Assembly (NCBI GenBank): GCA_964570325.1
Contig: CAZMXS010000013.1
Coordinates: forward strand, 1 to 64,000
Length of the DNA: 64,000 nt
DNA from: CAZMXS01 sp964570325
Lineage (GTDB): Bacteria; Verrucomicrobiota; Kiritimatiellia; CAIQIC01; CAZMXS01
Direction of reading: 5' to 3'
Every line of letters starts with the position of its first letter. The stretch's first letter is position 1. Shown here in pieces: positions 25,555-33,719 of this stretch. A program made the position numbers and the translations under genes. The notes beneath the pieces are model-generated. The model was not told the DNA's origin, ran no database searches, and saw nothing but the letters and a program-made list of their open reading frames with translations.

Positions 25555-26790
25555 TCAGCCCAGCCGCTCAATAGCTTCCCGCATCAGGCGGGCAATCGGC
25601 ATGCGCTGCGGGCAACGCGCCTCGGCCGCCGTGTAGTCGGCGCCCGCCAACAAAGCGCGCGCTGCCGCGGGCAAGGCGGCGAACTCGCGGCGCGCCAGGT
25701 CGGGATCCCCGTAGCTGTGGTAGTACATCAGATGGCGCATGGCGTCGCTGATCGGCGGGCGGCCGGCGGTCGCCTCCTCGCAAATCCGCGCACAGCCGGC
25801 GCAGTAGCCGGAGCACGTTTCCTGCGCTGCTTGGCGGAACAGCTCGCGATCGGCCTGAGCCAGGGTCTTGCGGCCCAACGCCGCGGCGACGTTTGCCGTC
25901 AGGATCGTCGTCGTCTTGCAAAGCGAGGTGATGGTCGTGATCCGCGTGTCCTCCCAAACCGCCTTGAGCTTGGCCTGGGCATCGGTAAATCCCGCCTCCA
26001 CGAACCGACCCGCCAGCTTCAGTTCGGCCGGCGAGCCCGTCTGGACCTGCCCGCCGCCCTGGGTCTTCATCGCAATCAGGCCGATGCCCTTGTCCGCGCA
26101 GGCTTGGATCGCCGCTTGCATCCGGTCGGATTGCAACAGGCGGTAATTGCAGGTGAACATGATGCCATCCACCCCGTCCGCCCGCGCCGCGCGGAAAAGG
26201 CACTCCTCCATGTTCTTGTGGGTGCTGAAGCCGAAGAAGCGAATCCGGCCCTCTTGCTTGGCGCGCGCGGCCCAATCGAAAACCGCCGGGCTCATCTCGT
26301 CGAAATCGCTGGCCCCGTGAATCAGATAAAGATCAATCTGGGTGCGGTGCATCCGGTCAAGCGAACGCCGAAGCAGCCGGTCCATTCCCCGCGGCTCGCG
26401 CTCGTCACACTTGGTGATCAGGAACACCTGGTCGCGCGCGGCGGGGTTTTTTTCAAAATACCGGCCGATCGCGTCTTCGCTGAACCCGCTGAAATTATAG
26501 CAATCCGCCGTGTCCCAACAGGTCAGGCCCCATTCCAGCGCCTGCTTGAACAGGAACGGCGCGGCCCCGACATTGAACATCGCGCCGAAAGTGAGAATCG
26601 GCAGTTCCACGCCCGTCTTGCCAAACGGTCGGCTGGGCATCCGGGTTTTCAATGTCGCGCCGGTCTGGCCATCCGGCGGCGGGGCATTCTCGGTGGCCAA
26701 CGCCGCCGGCGGCGCCAGCGCGGCGCCCGCGGAGGCCGCCGCCAGGGTTTTCAAAAACACGCGCCGATCAATCGGATGCTCGTGACTCAT
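25555..26790 (-). CDS. Tat-exported aldo/keto reductase with C-terminal cysteine motif
   Basis: A 411-residue protein with a twin-arginine signal (RRVFLKT at residues 9-15, hydrophobic segment to about 30). The aldo/keto reductase barrel shows the tetrad: Asp/Tyr in DTADCYNFSG, Lys in LITKCD, His in LIHGAS. A C-terminal segment CSGYCAGCARIC could bind an iron-sulfur cluster, as in other ferredoxin-linked AKRs. Export and the cluster suggest a periplasmic redox enzyme working with the polyferredoxin encoded 21 bp upstream. Substrate unknown. Confidence 0.88.
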   Translation of the reverse strand: MSHEHPIDRRVFLKTLAAASAGAALAPPAALATENAPPPDGQTGATLKTRMPSRPFGKTGVELPILTFGAMFNVGAAPFLFKQALEWGLTCWDTADCYNFSGFSEDAIGRYFEKNPAARDQVFLITKCDEREPRGMDRLLRRSLDRMHRTQIDLYLIHGASDFDEMSPAVFDWAARAKQEGRIRFFGFSTHKNMEECLFRAARADGVDGIMFTCNYRLLQSDRMQAAIQACADKGIGLIAMKTQGGGQVQTGSPAELKLAGRFVEAGFTDAQAKLKAVWEDTRITTITSLCKTTTILTANVAAALGRKTLAQADRELFRQAAQETCSGYCAGCARICEEATAGRPPISDAMRHLMYYHSYGDPDLARREFAALPAAARALLAGADYTAAEARCPQRMPIARLMREAIERLG

Positions 26791-26811
26791 AACGCCCCGC
26801 TGATTTGATGG

Positions 26812-28752
26812 TTAAACCAACATTGCATGCTTGGCGTGGCGACTCTCGCCCTCCGCCGATACCCGCACGGCTTTCAGCCCGCCCACCGGACATTCATGCT
26901 CACAAATGCCACAACCGGTGCAACGCGCCGGATCCACATACGGCCGCTGGAGCCGGATCTGGATCTCGACCTTGTCGCCGGGCGTCGGCGGCAGTTCCCA
27001 ACTCTGCGCCGAATCGAGGATCAGCCGGTCCGCCGTGTTGTCTACAATCCGCCGGACCTGCCCCGCCACACCATCTCCAAACTTACATTGAAAATCGCCG
27101 CCTGTAAAACGGCCGGCCGGCCAACGCGCGCCTTCCACCTGAAGCGCATCGGCCTCGCGGCGCACCACCCGGCGGACGCCGTCGCGGATGGTCTGGGCCA
27201 TTTCGCGAACATAGATCGCCTTCGGGCTGGCCGGGCAGTTCTCCTGGCAGACGATGCACGGCACATCCATCGCCCATGGCAGGCAGCGGCCCGGATCAAT
27301 AAAAGCGGTGCCCATGCGCAGCGGCCCGGCGGCGGCAAACGCCCCGCGCCCGAGTTTTTCGTCCAGCGTGAACGGCCGAATCGCCGCGGTCGGGCAAAGC
27401 CGGCCGCAGGCGATGCAACCCGGCTGACAGCCGCTGGTGCCGATGCGGAAATTAAGCACCGGAGTCCAGATCCCCTCGACGCTGGCCTCCAGGCCGGCCG
27501 GCTGGACAATGTTGGTCGGGCAAACCCGCATGCACTGTCCACACTTGATACAGCGCGCGAGGAACTCCTTCTCCGGCAGCGAACCCGGCGGGCGGATCAG
27601 CCGCGGACTCCAAGCCGTGCCCAGCCGGCCATTCAACCGAATCAGCGGGACCGCGGCCAGGCCGGACACCAGCGCCACCAGGAAACCGCGCCGGTGGACA
27701 TCCGGCGCGCGCGCTTCGCCCCAGGCCGATGGCCGGGCCCGCCAGCGCATCACGTCCTCATCGCAGGCCGTAACACAGTTCAGGCACAGCACACACTCGC
27801 CGGGCCGAATGATGCTGTTCGGCGCGCAGGCGCCCTCGCAATGCCATTCGCACCGGCCACAACGCGAACAGTCCGCATGCGTCTTGCCGATCCGGCCGAG
27901 AGCCCAACGACCCAGCACCCCCAGCAACGCGCCCAGCGGGCAAATGAAGCGGCAGTAAAAACGCGGGATCAGCCAATTCAAGGCCAGCGCCGCCAGCAAG
28001 ACCAGGCCCACCAACCCGGCGCCCAGATAATGCCGGGGCGCTCCGCCCCATTCCGGCGCCGCTCGCTCCGCCAGCGGCAGCAGGGCCAGGTTCACCGCCC
28101 GCTGCATGAGGGGCAGCGGGTCCAACAGCCCCGTCTGCAGGGAAGCCGCCGGCAGGCCGGCGGCCGGGTCCAGCCAACCCAAGCCGACCCCCGCCACCAG
28201 CGCGATCGCCGCCAGCAGGAACGCCACGCGCCACTTCAGCGCCGCGCGCAGCACCGCCGCTACGATGAAGGCCAGCAAACAGGCGCACGCCAGCAGCAGC
28301 GGCAATCCCGGCTGGCCCGCCGCCGCCGCGATCAAACGCCGCATCATGTTACCGGCGCCCGCCGCCAACATGAAAATCAGGATATAATATTTGATGGCCT
28401 GCGCCCGCCGGTAACGATTCAGTTCCAACCACTCATGGTGGGTTCGCCCCAGTTTGCCTAAATACCCCACCGCCTGGTGCAGACTGCCGAAAGGGCAAAC
28501 CCAACCGCAAAAGAAACGACCGAAAAATATCGTCAACACGGTGGTGATCACGGCCAGCCACAGGCCGGCATACACCCGGCCGGTGCTCATCAGCGTGCCC
28601 AGGGCCGTTAGCGGATCGAATTGCAAAAAAACGTTGACCGGCCAGCCTCGCAATTGCCACCACTCCGTTCCCAGCGTGCTGACCGCACACAACCAAATAA
28701 AAAGCAGCAGGAAGAAAACCTGGCTGATTCTTCTGAAAAACGTTATGCGCAT
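26812..28752 (-). CDS. NapH/RdxA-like membrane polyferredoxin
   Basis: From the ATG at 28752 the product is 646 residues. The N-terminal half is a membrane domain with about 5-6 helices and two NapH-type motifs, CGWVCPFGSL and CRFICPLGAL. Several ferredoxin motifs follow (CSRCGRCEWHCEGAC, CVLCLNCVTAC, CIKCGQCMRVCP, CIVCQENCP, CTGCGICEHECP). Near residue 375 RRGFLVAL followed by a hydrophobic stretch looks like an internal twin-arginine-like segment, suggesting fusion of a NapH-like and a NapG-like protein. It should pass electrons from the quinone pool or membrane to periplasmic partners. It starts 8 bp after the DUF362 gene. The longer frame from 28962 is a shadow. Confidence 0.87.
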   Translation of the reverse strand: MRITFFRRISQVFFLLLFIWLCAVSTLGTEWWQLRGWPVNVFLQFDPLTALGTLMSTGRVYAGLWLAVITTVLTIFFGRFFCGWVCPFGSLHQAVGYLGKLGRTHHEWLELNRYRRAQAIKYYILIFMLAAGAGNMMRRLIAAAAGQPGLPLLLACACLLAFIVAAVLRAALKWRVAFLLAAIALVAGVGLGWLDPAAGLPAASLQTGLLDPLPLMQRAVNLALLPLAERAAPEWGGAPRHYLGAGLVGLVLLAALALNWLIPRFYCRFICPLGALLGVLGRWALGRIGKTHADCSRCGRCEWHCEGACAPNSIIRPGECVLCLNCVTACDEDVMRWRARPSAWGEARAPDVHRRGFLVALVSGLAAVPLIRLNGRLGTAWSPRLIRPPGSLPEKEFLARCIKCGQCMRVCPTNIVQPAGLEASVEGIWTPVLNFRIGTSGCQPGCIACGRLCPTAAIRPFTLDEKLGRGAFAAAGPLRMGTAFIDPGRCLPWAMDVPCIVCQENCPASPKAIYVREMAQTIRDGVRRVVRREADALQVEGARWPAGRFTGGDFQCKFGDGVAGQVRRIVDNTADRLILDSAQSWELPPTPGDKVEIQIRLQRPYVDPARCTGCGICEHECPVGGLKAVRVSAEGESRHAKHAMLV

Positions 28753-28759
28753 CGCCCGG

Positions 28760-29764
28760 TCAGGCCTCCACCCGAATCGGCCGCAGCGCCTCGTAATCCG
28801 CCGTGCCCGCGCCGGCCGCGGCGGCGAGGCCGATGAACGGCAAATCGGCCGGCGTCTTCCCCAACAGCCCGGCGCCAAACGCATCCACGGCCACCGGGTC
28901 CGTGCCGACGACGAGCGTGTCCGTCGCCCGCAGATCGTCCAACGCGCCGCCGGTCGGGCCATTGGTAATCATCGTCTGCACCCCATCCAACACCACCAGC
29001 GTCGGCCGCACCAGCAGCGCCAATTCCTTGATCGTATTGTGGATGTCCTGGTGAAACACATTGCGTCGGCCGCCCAGCAGGCCGTACCAGTTCTTCATCG
29101 TCAGGCTCGCGCCACTGCGGTGGTGGTCCTTGGCCGGCGCCAGACCGATGACCTTGTTGATACCGTCGAGCGCGCCCCAAAGCACCGGCCAGTTGCGGAT
29201 CAGCGCGCCGCCCGGCGCGCTGGCGGGCCGGAACAGCCGCTCCGCCGGCGCCACCAGCTCGGCCCCGGCGGCGCGCGCGGCCGGCCCGATGCCGGTCAAA
29301 TCGAAACAACTGGCCGGATCGTTGATCGGGTTGTCGCCGACAACGACGCGCTCCGCGCCGGCCGCGAAACACAGCCGGATCATTTCGGCCAGCAGTTCCG
29401 GGTGCGTCGTCGCGCCGATCAGCGGCGGGGTGGCGAACGCCGCGTTGACTTTCAGCAGCACCCGATCGCCCCGATGAATGTAGACGCCCAGCCCGCCCAG
29501 CGCGGCGCATGCCGCGCGGACCAGGACAGCGCGGTTGCGCCCGCGCGCGATGCACATCCGCGGCGCCAGCTCGCGCACCGAGTAATCCGGGAGCGCCGGA
29601 GCCGGCGGCTCGAGTTCCGCGGCGGCGGGTCCATCCGGGTCATGGAAGCGCCAGCCCAGCCAGCCGGCCGCGCCGGCCGATAGACACGCCAGCCCGGCGC
29701 GCGCGAGAAACTCGCGCCGGGTGGACGGCGCGCCGGATGCTGCCTGCGGGTGCGGCGCGCTCAC
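28760..29764 (-). CDS. Tat-exported DUF362 protein
   Basis: A 334-residue DUF362 protein starting at GTG 29764, which overlaps the previous stop as GTGA and is preceded by GGAGGGGG. A twin-arginine signal (TRREFLARAG, about 14-24, then a hydrophobic stretch) predicts export. The DUF362 body has LLKVNAAFATPPLIGATTHP, VVVGDNPINDPASCF, HHRSGASLTMKNWYGLLGG and DGVQTMITNGPTGG. Unlike the protein at 12180-13334 it lacks a ferredoxin domain; the polyferredoxin encoded just downstream may supply it. Confidence 0.87.
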   Translation of the reverse strand: MSAPHPQAASGAPSTRREFLARAGLACLSAGAAGWLGWRFHDPDGPAAAELEPPAPALPDYSVRELAPRMCIARGRNRAVLVRAACAALGGLGVYIHRGDRVLLKVNAAFATPPLIGATTHPELLAEMIRLCFAAGAERVVVGDNPINDPASCFDLTGIGPAARAAGAELVAPAERLFRPASAPGGALIRNWPVLWGALDGINKVIGLAPAKDHHRSGASLTMKNWYGLLGGRRNVFHQDIHNTIKELALLVRPTLVVLDGVQTMITNGPTGGALDDLRATDTLVVGTDPVAVDAFGAGLLGKTPADLPFIGLAAAAGAGTADYEALRPIRVEA

Positions 29765-30768
29765 GGCGCCCCCTCCTTCAGCTTTTCCGCCAGCGCCGCG
29801 GCCAGGCGCTCCACCATCATCCGGTCCTCCCCGGCATGCACGCCGGCCAACCATGGACCGCGGCTGAACACCAGTTCGAGACTGCCGAACAAATCGGCGA
29901 ATCGCGCGCCGGCCACGTTGGTCGGCGCGGCCAGGCGCACCGCGCCGTTTTCCAGCAGATAGCGATGATAGGCTTCCGCCAATTCGGCCGCTTCAGCGGC
30001 ATCCGGTCGGCGCGAAATAAAGGCGGTCGCCTCCCAACCGCCCAGTTCATAGGCGCCCATGAAGATCTGGTCGAACCGTTCATAGCCAAAGCCATCGCTG
30101 ATCTGCAAAGTAACACTCTCCGCGCGCAGGCCCGCCGCTGGAAAGAGGTTCAGTTCGGCCGGCAAAGCCTCCGCGTCCGGCAGGTAGCCGCACATCGCTC
30201 GCCCGAGCGCGGCCATAGCCGCCAACAGCGCCGCGTTGGTCGAGGAACCAACCAATTCGGCATAATAAGGGCCGCGCATGAAAAACAACGCATTCCCCGC
30301 CGCATAGCCCGTCGCCGGCAATTCCAACGGCACGGCCCCCGCGCGCCGCTGGGCGCTGTACACCGCAAAGGCGTTGCGCGGCGCGGCCATTTCATACAGA
30401 TACAACTCCAGCCACTCGGCGGGATTCTGCTCCAAGGCGAAGCGGCGGCATTCCAGGCGGTCAAAGCCGGACGCGAGATACAACTCCGCCTTGCCGTCAA
30501 TCTTGTCCGACAACGTGGCCGCGTCGAACTTTTCCGCCGGGCTCATCACCACCAGACCGACCGGCGGCGCCGCCGCGAGGCGCGCCAGCGGCGATTCTTC
30601 CGCCGCAGCGGCGGAGGGCGCGGCCAGGGCGGCTACCCCGGCGCCCAGCAGCGCCGGATTGAAATTGCGCTGCATCCGATACACTTGAAATCCCAGCGCC
30701 CCCAGCAGGGCCAGCACCAGTAGTCCCACCCCGATTTCCCCATAATGGATGCGGCGCGCTTTTTTCAT
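29761..30768 (-). CDS. membrane-anchored protein, DUF6599-like
   Basis: A 335-residue protein with an N-terminal membrane anchor (about 12-32) and a periplasmic domain. Segments such as KIDGKAELYLASGFDRLECRRF, ELYLYEMAAPRNAFAVYS and FFMRGPYYAELVG resemble a family I know as DUF6599, which tends to accompany DUF362 and polyferredoxin genes; I cannot confirm the family number here. First gene of the redox cassette, overlapping the DUF362 gene by 4 bp (GTGA). Function unknown. Confidence 0.7.
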   Translation of the reverse strand: MKKARRIHYGEIGVGLLVLALLGALGFQVYRMQRNFNPALLGAGVAALAAPSAAAAEESPLARLAAAPPVGLVVMSPAEKFDAATLSDKIDGKAELYLASGFDRLECRRFALEQNPAEWLELYLYEMAAPRNAFAVYSAQRRAGAVPLELPATGYAAGNALFFMRGPYYAELVGSSTNAALLAAMAALGRAMCGYLPDAEALPAELNLFPAAGLRAESVTLQISDGFGYERFDQIFMGAYELGGWEATAFISRRPDAAEAAELAEAYHRYLLENGAVRLAAPTNVAGARFADLFGSLELVFSRGPWLAGVHAGEDRMMVERLAAALAEKLKEGAP

Positions 30769-30880
30769 CGGTCGTTCCGATTATAGAAGATCGCGAGCGC
30801 AGTCATAAAGGATCATTTCCGGCAATTTGGCGCTTGGCATTTGACGCCGGCCGATTGATGCTAAAGTTCGTCATCTTTTA

Positions 30881-31327
30881 ATGGAGCCGACTATGACCCC
30901 TGATCTGCAATCGAGCGTGTTATGCGACGATGTCCGCCAGGAGCGGAACGGCAAGTTTATCCTGATTGGGCTGTTTGACGCCATCGGGTCGCCGCAATTC
31001 CCCATGCGCTACCCGCGCCTGTTCATGGTCACCCGCTGGTGCAGCGGCGAAGGAGTATTCAAGCAGCGCACGCGCATTCTCAAGCCGGACCAAAACACCG
31101 TGCTGGCGGAAGGCAAGGATATTCCCGTGCATCTGCCCTCGTCGGAAGCCACCGCCACGAATGTGGAAGTGTTCATGAACCTCAACTTTGAAAAGGAAGG
31201 CGCGTACTGGATCGAAATCCTGCTGGATGGGGATCTGAAAATTCGCTACCCGCTGCGCGTCAACCGCGTCCAGCCGCCGCCGGGCACCCCGCTGCCGGAC
31301 GAACCGCCGGCGCCGGGCGAAGGGTGA
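30881..31327 (+). CDS. uncharacterised small protein (DUF6941-like)
   Basis: A 148-residue soluble protein without signal peptide. The N-terminal pattern LCDDVRQERNGKFILIGLFDAI resembles a widespread uncharacterised family I associate with DUF6941, predicted to be a beta-sandwich. A proline-rich tail closes it. Alternative start at codon 5 (MTPDLQ). Flanked by opposite-strand genes, so it is probably monocistronic. Function unknown. Confidence 0.68.
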   Translation: MEPTMTPDLQSSVLCDDVRQERNGKFILIGLFDAIGSPQFPMRYPRLFMVTRWCSGEGVFKQRTRILKPDQNTVLAEGKDIPVHLPSSEATATNVEVFMNLNFEKEGAYWIEILLDGDLKIRYPLRVNRVQPPPGTPLPDEPPAPGEG

Positions 31328-31415
31328 GGATGGGATGGCGCAAGGCAAAGAAGAATGTGGAATGGTCAGTTGACGGCTTTGTATTTTTACGCCTTCACCC
31401 GTCCGCCTGAACCCA

Positions 31416-32726
31416 TCACCCTTCCGCGACACCCGCTTCAGATTCGATCAAGCGAATGACGCGGGGTTTAGTGACCTCTTCGAGCAGGCGGTCGGATTTC
31501 TCAATGTGCGTGCGCAGCACGGCGAGCGTCTGCTGGAACTCGTCCGCGGTGCTCACCGACCGCAGCGAAGTTTCCACCGCCTTTTGCATGTGGAGGATCT
31601 TCTCGATGTTTTCGGACATCTGGACAATCCGTTCCAGTTGGGCGGCAACCGCCTTGTTCGCGTCCTTGAGCGCCGTCTCGTGGTCGGCGAACAGCTTGCG
31701 CAGCGGTTCGGCCCAGTTGGTCCCCGTCAGACTGTCGCGGAAGAGCGTCCCGGCCGAACCGAACACCTGCTCCAGACCTTTGGTATGGCTGACCATCAAT
31801 TGGTTTAATCTCTCGGCGTTGGTGGTCAGGCCGGCGGTGAGGTCCGTGACCACTGTGGAGAGAGCCTTCTCGACATCGCGCAGGTCCGCCGTGGTGGTCT
31901 TGGCGGCGTTGCTCCAGGTTTTCACCAGCGAGGTCTGGCTCTCGACCAGCGTCTTGTGCAATTCCTGCATTTCGCGCGCAACTTGCCGGCTGGATTCCTC
32001 AATCGCGCGCTGAATGGCCGACGCCATTCGCTCGGGTTGGGGAATATAATCCTTGAATGCGTCGCGGACCGACTGCCCAAGGATGCCGCCCAACTCGGCC
32101 GCGGTCACCGCGGTCTGCGGGATATTGCCCGGCAAGCGCGCCAGCAAGCGCCCCTCAACATAAGCATCCGCCTTCCCCTGCAGGCTCTGCCGCGCGTAGA
32201 GCGTAATGCCCAGCAGCACCACGCCGCTGATGGTCAACAGGTAATTGCCGCCCATCCCATAAGCCACCATCAGCAACAGCAGCGCGAAAAAGGTTTCCGC
32301 CATCATCGAGCTCTTGGCGCGCTCGCTCTGGAAGGCGGCCAGGTCCATCACCTGTCGCGGATCCCAGCCCGCGCACCACGCCTCCAGCAGACGCCGGACG
32401 CGCACAATGAAAAGTTGGTCGCCGTGCAATTCCGCCCGCCGCGCCCCCACCGCTTCGCGCTCGGCCACCGCCAGCGATTCCGGGATCGGATCGGCCGTCA
32501 GCGAGTGCGCCAGTTGCGCCAGCTCCACCCACTGCAAAAACAGATAGGCCGCTACCACACCCCATACAAACGAGATGATCAGCACGGGCACCGAGGCGAG
32601 GAAAATGTCGCCTGCAATGAGATAGCCCAACAGCGCGCCGATCGCCAGAATCGGCAACAAACCCGGACCGGGATTCGCAAGCCCACGCTTCCAATCGCCC
32701 TTGGATGTCATAGTGGTGTGTCCCAT
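31416..32726 (-). CDS. four-TM membrane protein with long coiled-coil tail, function unknown
   Basis: A 436-residue protein with two N-terminal transmembrane helices (about 22-40 and 44-66), a cytoplasmic loop, two more helices (about 143-160 and 163-182), and a roughly 230-residue C-terminal tail predicted to be coiled coil. The 2+2 helix layout with a long tail loosely resembles MotA/TolQ/ExbB channels and Zorya ZorA, but I see no conserved proton-channel motif and no MotB/ZorB partner beside it. Start could be ATG 32726 or ATG 32711 (MTSKGDW). Confidence 0.65.
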   Translation of the reverse strand: MGHTTMTSKGDWKRGLANPGPGLLPILAIGALLGYLIAGDIFLASVPVLIISFVWGVVAAYLFLQWVELAQLAHSLTADPIPESLAVAEREAVGARRAELHGDQLFIVRVRRLLEAWCAGWDPRQVMDLAAFQSERAKSSMMAETFFALLLLMVAYGMGGNYLLTISGVVLLGITLYARQSLQGKADAYVEGRLLARLPGNIPQTAVTAAELGGILGQSVRDAFKDYIPQPERMASAIQRAIEESSRQVAREMQELHKTLVESQTSLVKTWSNAAKTTTADLRDVEKALSTVVTDLTAGLTTNAERLNQLMVSHTKGLEQVFGSAGTLFRDSLTGTNWAEPLRKLFADHETALKDANKAVAAQLERIVQMSENIEKILHMQKAVETSLRSVSTADEFQQTLAVLRTHIEKSDRLLEEVTKPRVIRLIESEAGVAEG

Positions 32727-32836
32727 CCTTGAATTATTAAATGGTTATCTTACGTCACCCGGGCCTTTTTTGTCAAAGCCGCGGCGCAAGAAAGGGCCTT
32801 TTCTTTTTTCGCGCCCTCGGCTATTAACGCGCGGTC

Positions 32837-33601
32837 ATGCGCGGGAAAATGATCATCACGGCGGGGCTGGCGGTCGCGGCGGCGGGGCTGGCGGCGGGTT
32901 TTCCAATGATTGGAAAATCCGGGTGGCCCTTTTTCCAACCATTGGAAGAAGGGCTGGTCCGCCTGCCCGGCGGCCCGGTCCGACTGGGCAGCCCGGAAGC
33001 CGGCCCGGATAATCCGCCGCATTTTGTCACGCTGCCCGCTTTCGCGATCGGCGCCCGCGAGGTCACCGCAGCCGAATACGCGGATTATCTCAACCGAACC
33101 GGCGCCGCCAACGCGCCGCGCGGCGCCGGGATTGTCGGCCGCCCGGGCCGCTGGCGGGCGGCCTTCGGGCGCGGCCGGCGGCCGGTGACAGGCGTCAGCC
33201 TGGCCGAAGCGGAAGCTTACTGCCGCTGGCGCGGCGCAATCTGCGGGCGGAGATTGCGCCTGCCGACCGAGGCGGAATGGGAATACGCGGCGCGGGGCGG
33301 AGTACATGGCGCGCGCTATCCGTGGGGCTGGGGCGATCCGTTCGGGCGCGCGGTCCTCGCGACGCGGGAACCGGCGCGCGCCGGTCGCTTTCCGCCGAAC
33401 GGCTTTGGGCTTTACGACATGGCCGGCAATGTGTTCGAGTGGTGCCGGCCGGCGGACGACGCCCCGCCGGACCGGGCGCCGGCGCGCGGCGGCAGTTGGG
33501 CGGAACGCGACCCGCGGCTGCTGCGGGTGTTCCACCGCGCATGGTTCCCGCGGGATTACCGGGACGCCGATGTGGGTTTTCGCATCGCAATGGATTTGTA
33601 A
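32837..33601 (+). CDS. FGE-sulfatase (SUMF1/EgtB-like) domain protein with inserted palindromes
   Basis: A 254-residue secreted or anchored protein: a hydrophobic N-terminus (about 4-21), then an FGE-sulfatase domain with EVTAAEYADYLN, TGVSLAEAEAYCRW, RLPTEAEWEYAARGG, GLYDMAGNVFEWC, ARGGSW and DVGFRIAM. The paired catalytic cysteines of true formylglycine-generating enzyme are not evident, so it may be a structural or other member of this fold. Codons 22-38, between the signal and the domain, coincide with the 51-bp double-palindrome element. Confidence 0.84.
   Translation: MRGKMIITAGLAVAAAGLAAGFPMIGKSGWPFFQPLEEGLVRLPGGPVRLGSPEAGPDNPPHFVTLPAFAIGAREVTAAEYADYLNRTGAANAPRGAGIVGRPGRWRAAFGRGRRPVTGVSLAEAEAYCRWRGAICGRRLRLPTEAEWEYAARGGVHGARYPWGWGDPFGRAVLATREPARAGRFPPNGFGLYDMAGNVFEWCRPADDAPPDRAPARGGSWAERDPRLLRVFHRAWFPRDYRDADVGFRIAMDL
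32899..32949. repeat. 51-bp double-palindrome element inside the FGE-like gene
   Basis: TTTTCCAATGATTGGAAAA (32899-32917) and the imperfect TTTTCCAACCATTGGAAGA (32931-32949), with a 13-nt spacer starting TCCGGG. The layout matches 21388-21438, but it is read in a different frame (FPMIGK ... FFQPLEE), which argues for element mobility rather than shared protein ancestry. Confidence 0.85.
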
Positions 33602-33637
33602 GATAAAATATGACGGCAAGCTCAGAGTTCAAAGCGC

Positions 33638-33675
33638 AAGGTTCAGGACAGATCGCGATCTTCACCTTCAACCTT
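33638..33675. repeat. intergenic inverted repeat
   Basis: AAGGTT (33638-33643) and AACCTT (33670-33675) flank the perfect 10-bp palindrome GATCGCGATC (33651-33660). It lies in the 118-bp gap between the FGE-like and acyltransferase genes. The preceding AGAGTTCAAAG resembles the hairpin at 61467-61521. No T-run is present, so terminator function is doubtful. Confidence 0.4.
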
Positions 33676-33719
33676 CACTATTCCGTCGCTCCAGTGCCGG
33701 ATTTCATCCTTCAGGTTGC

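Noticed and set aside
26827..28461. A 544-codon plus-strand frame
   Set aside because: Antisense shadow of the polyferredoxin gene; composition is Arg/Gln/Pro-rich with no family features.
31416..32726. Zorya-type anti-phage system
   Set aside because: Only a loosely ZorA-like membrane protein is present; no ZorB, ZorC/D or ZorE neighbours and no proton-channel motif.
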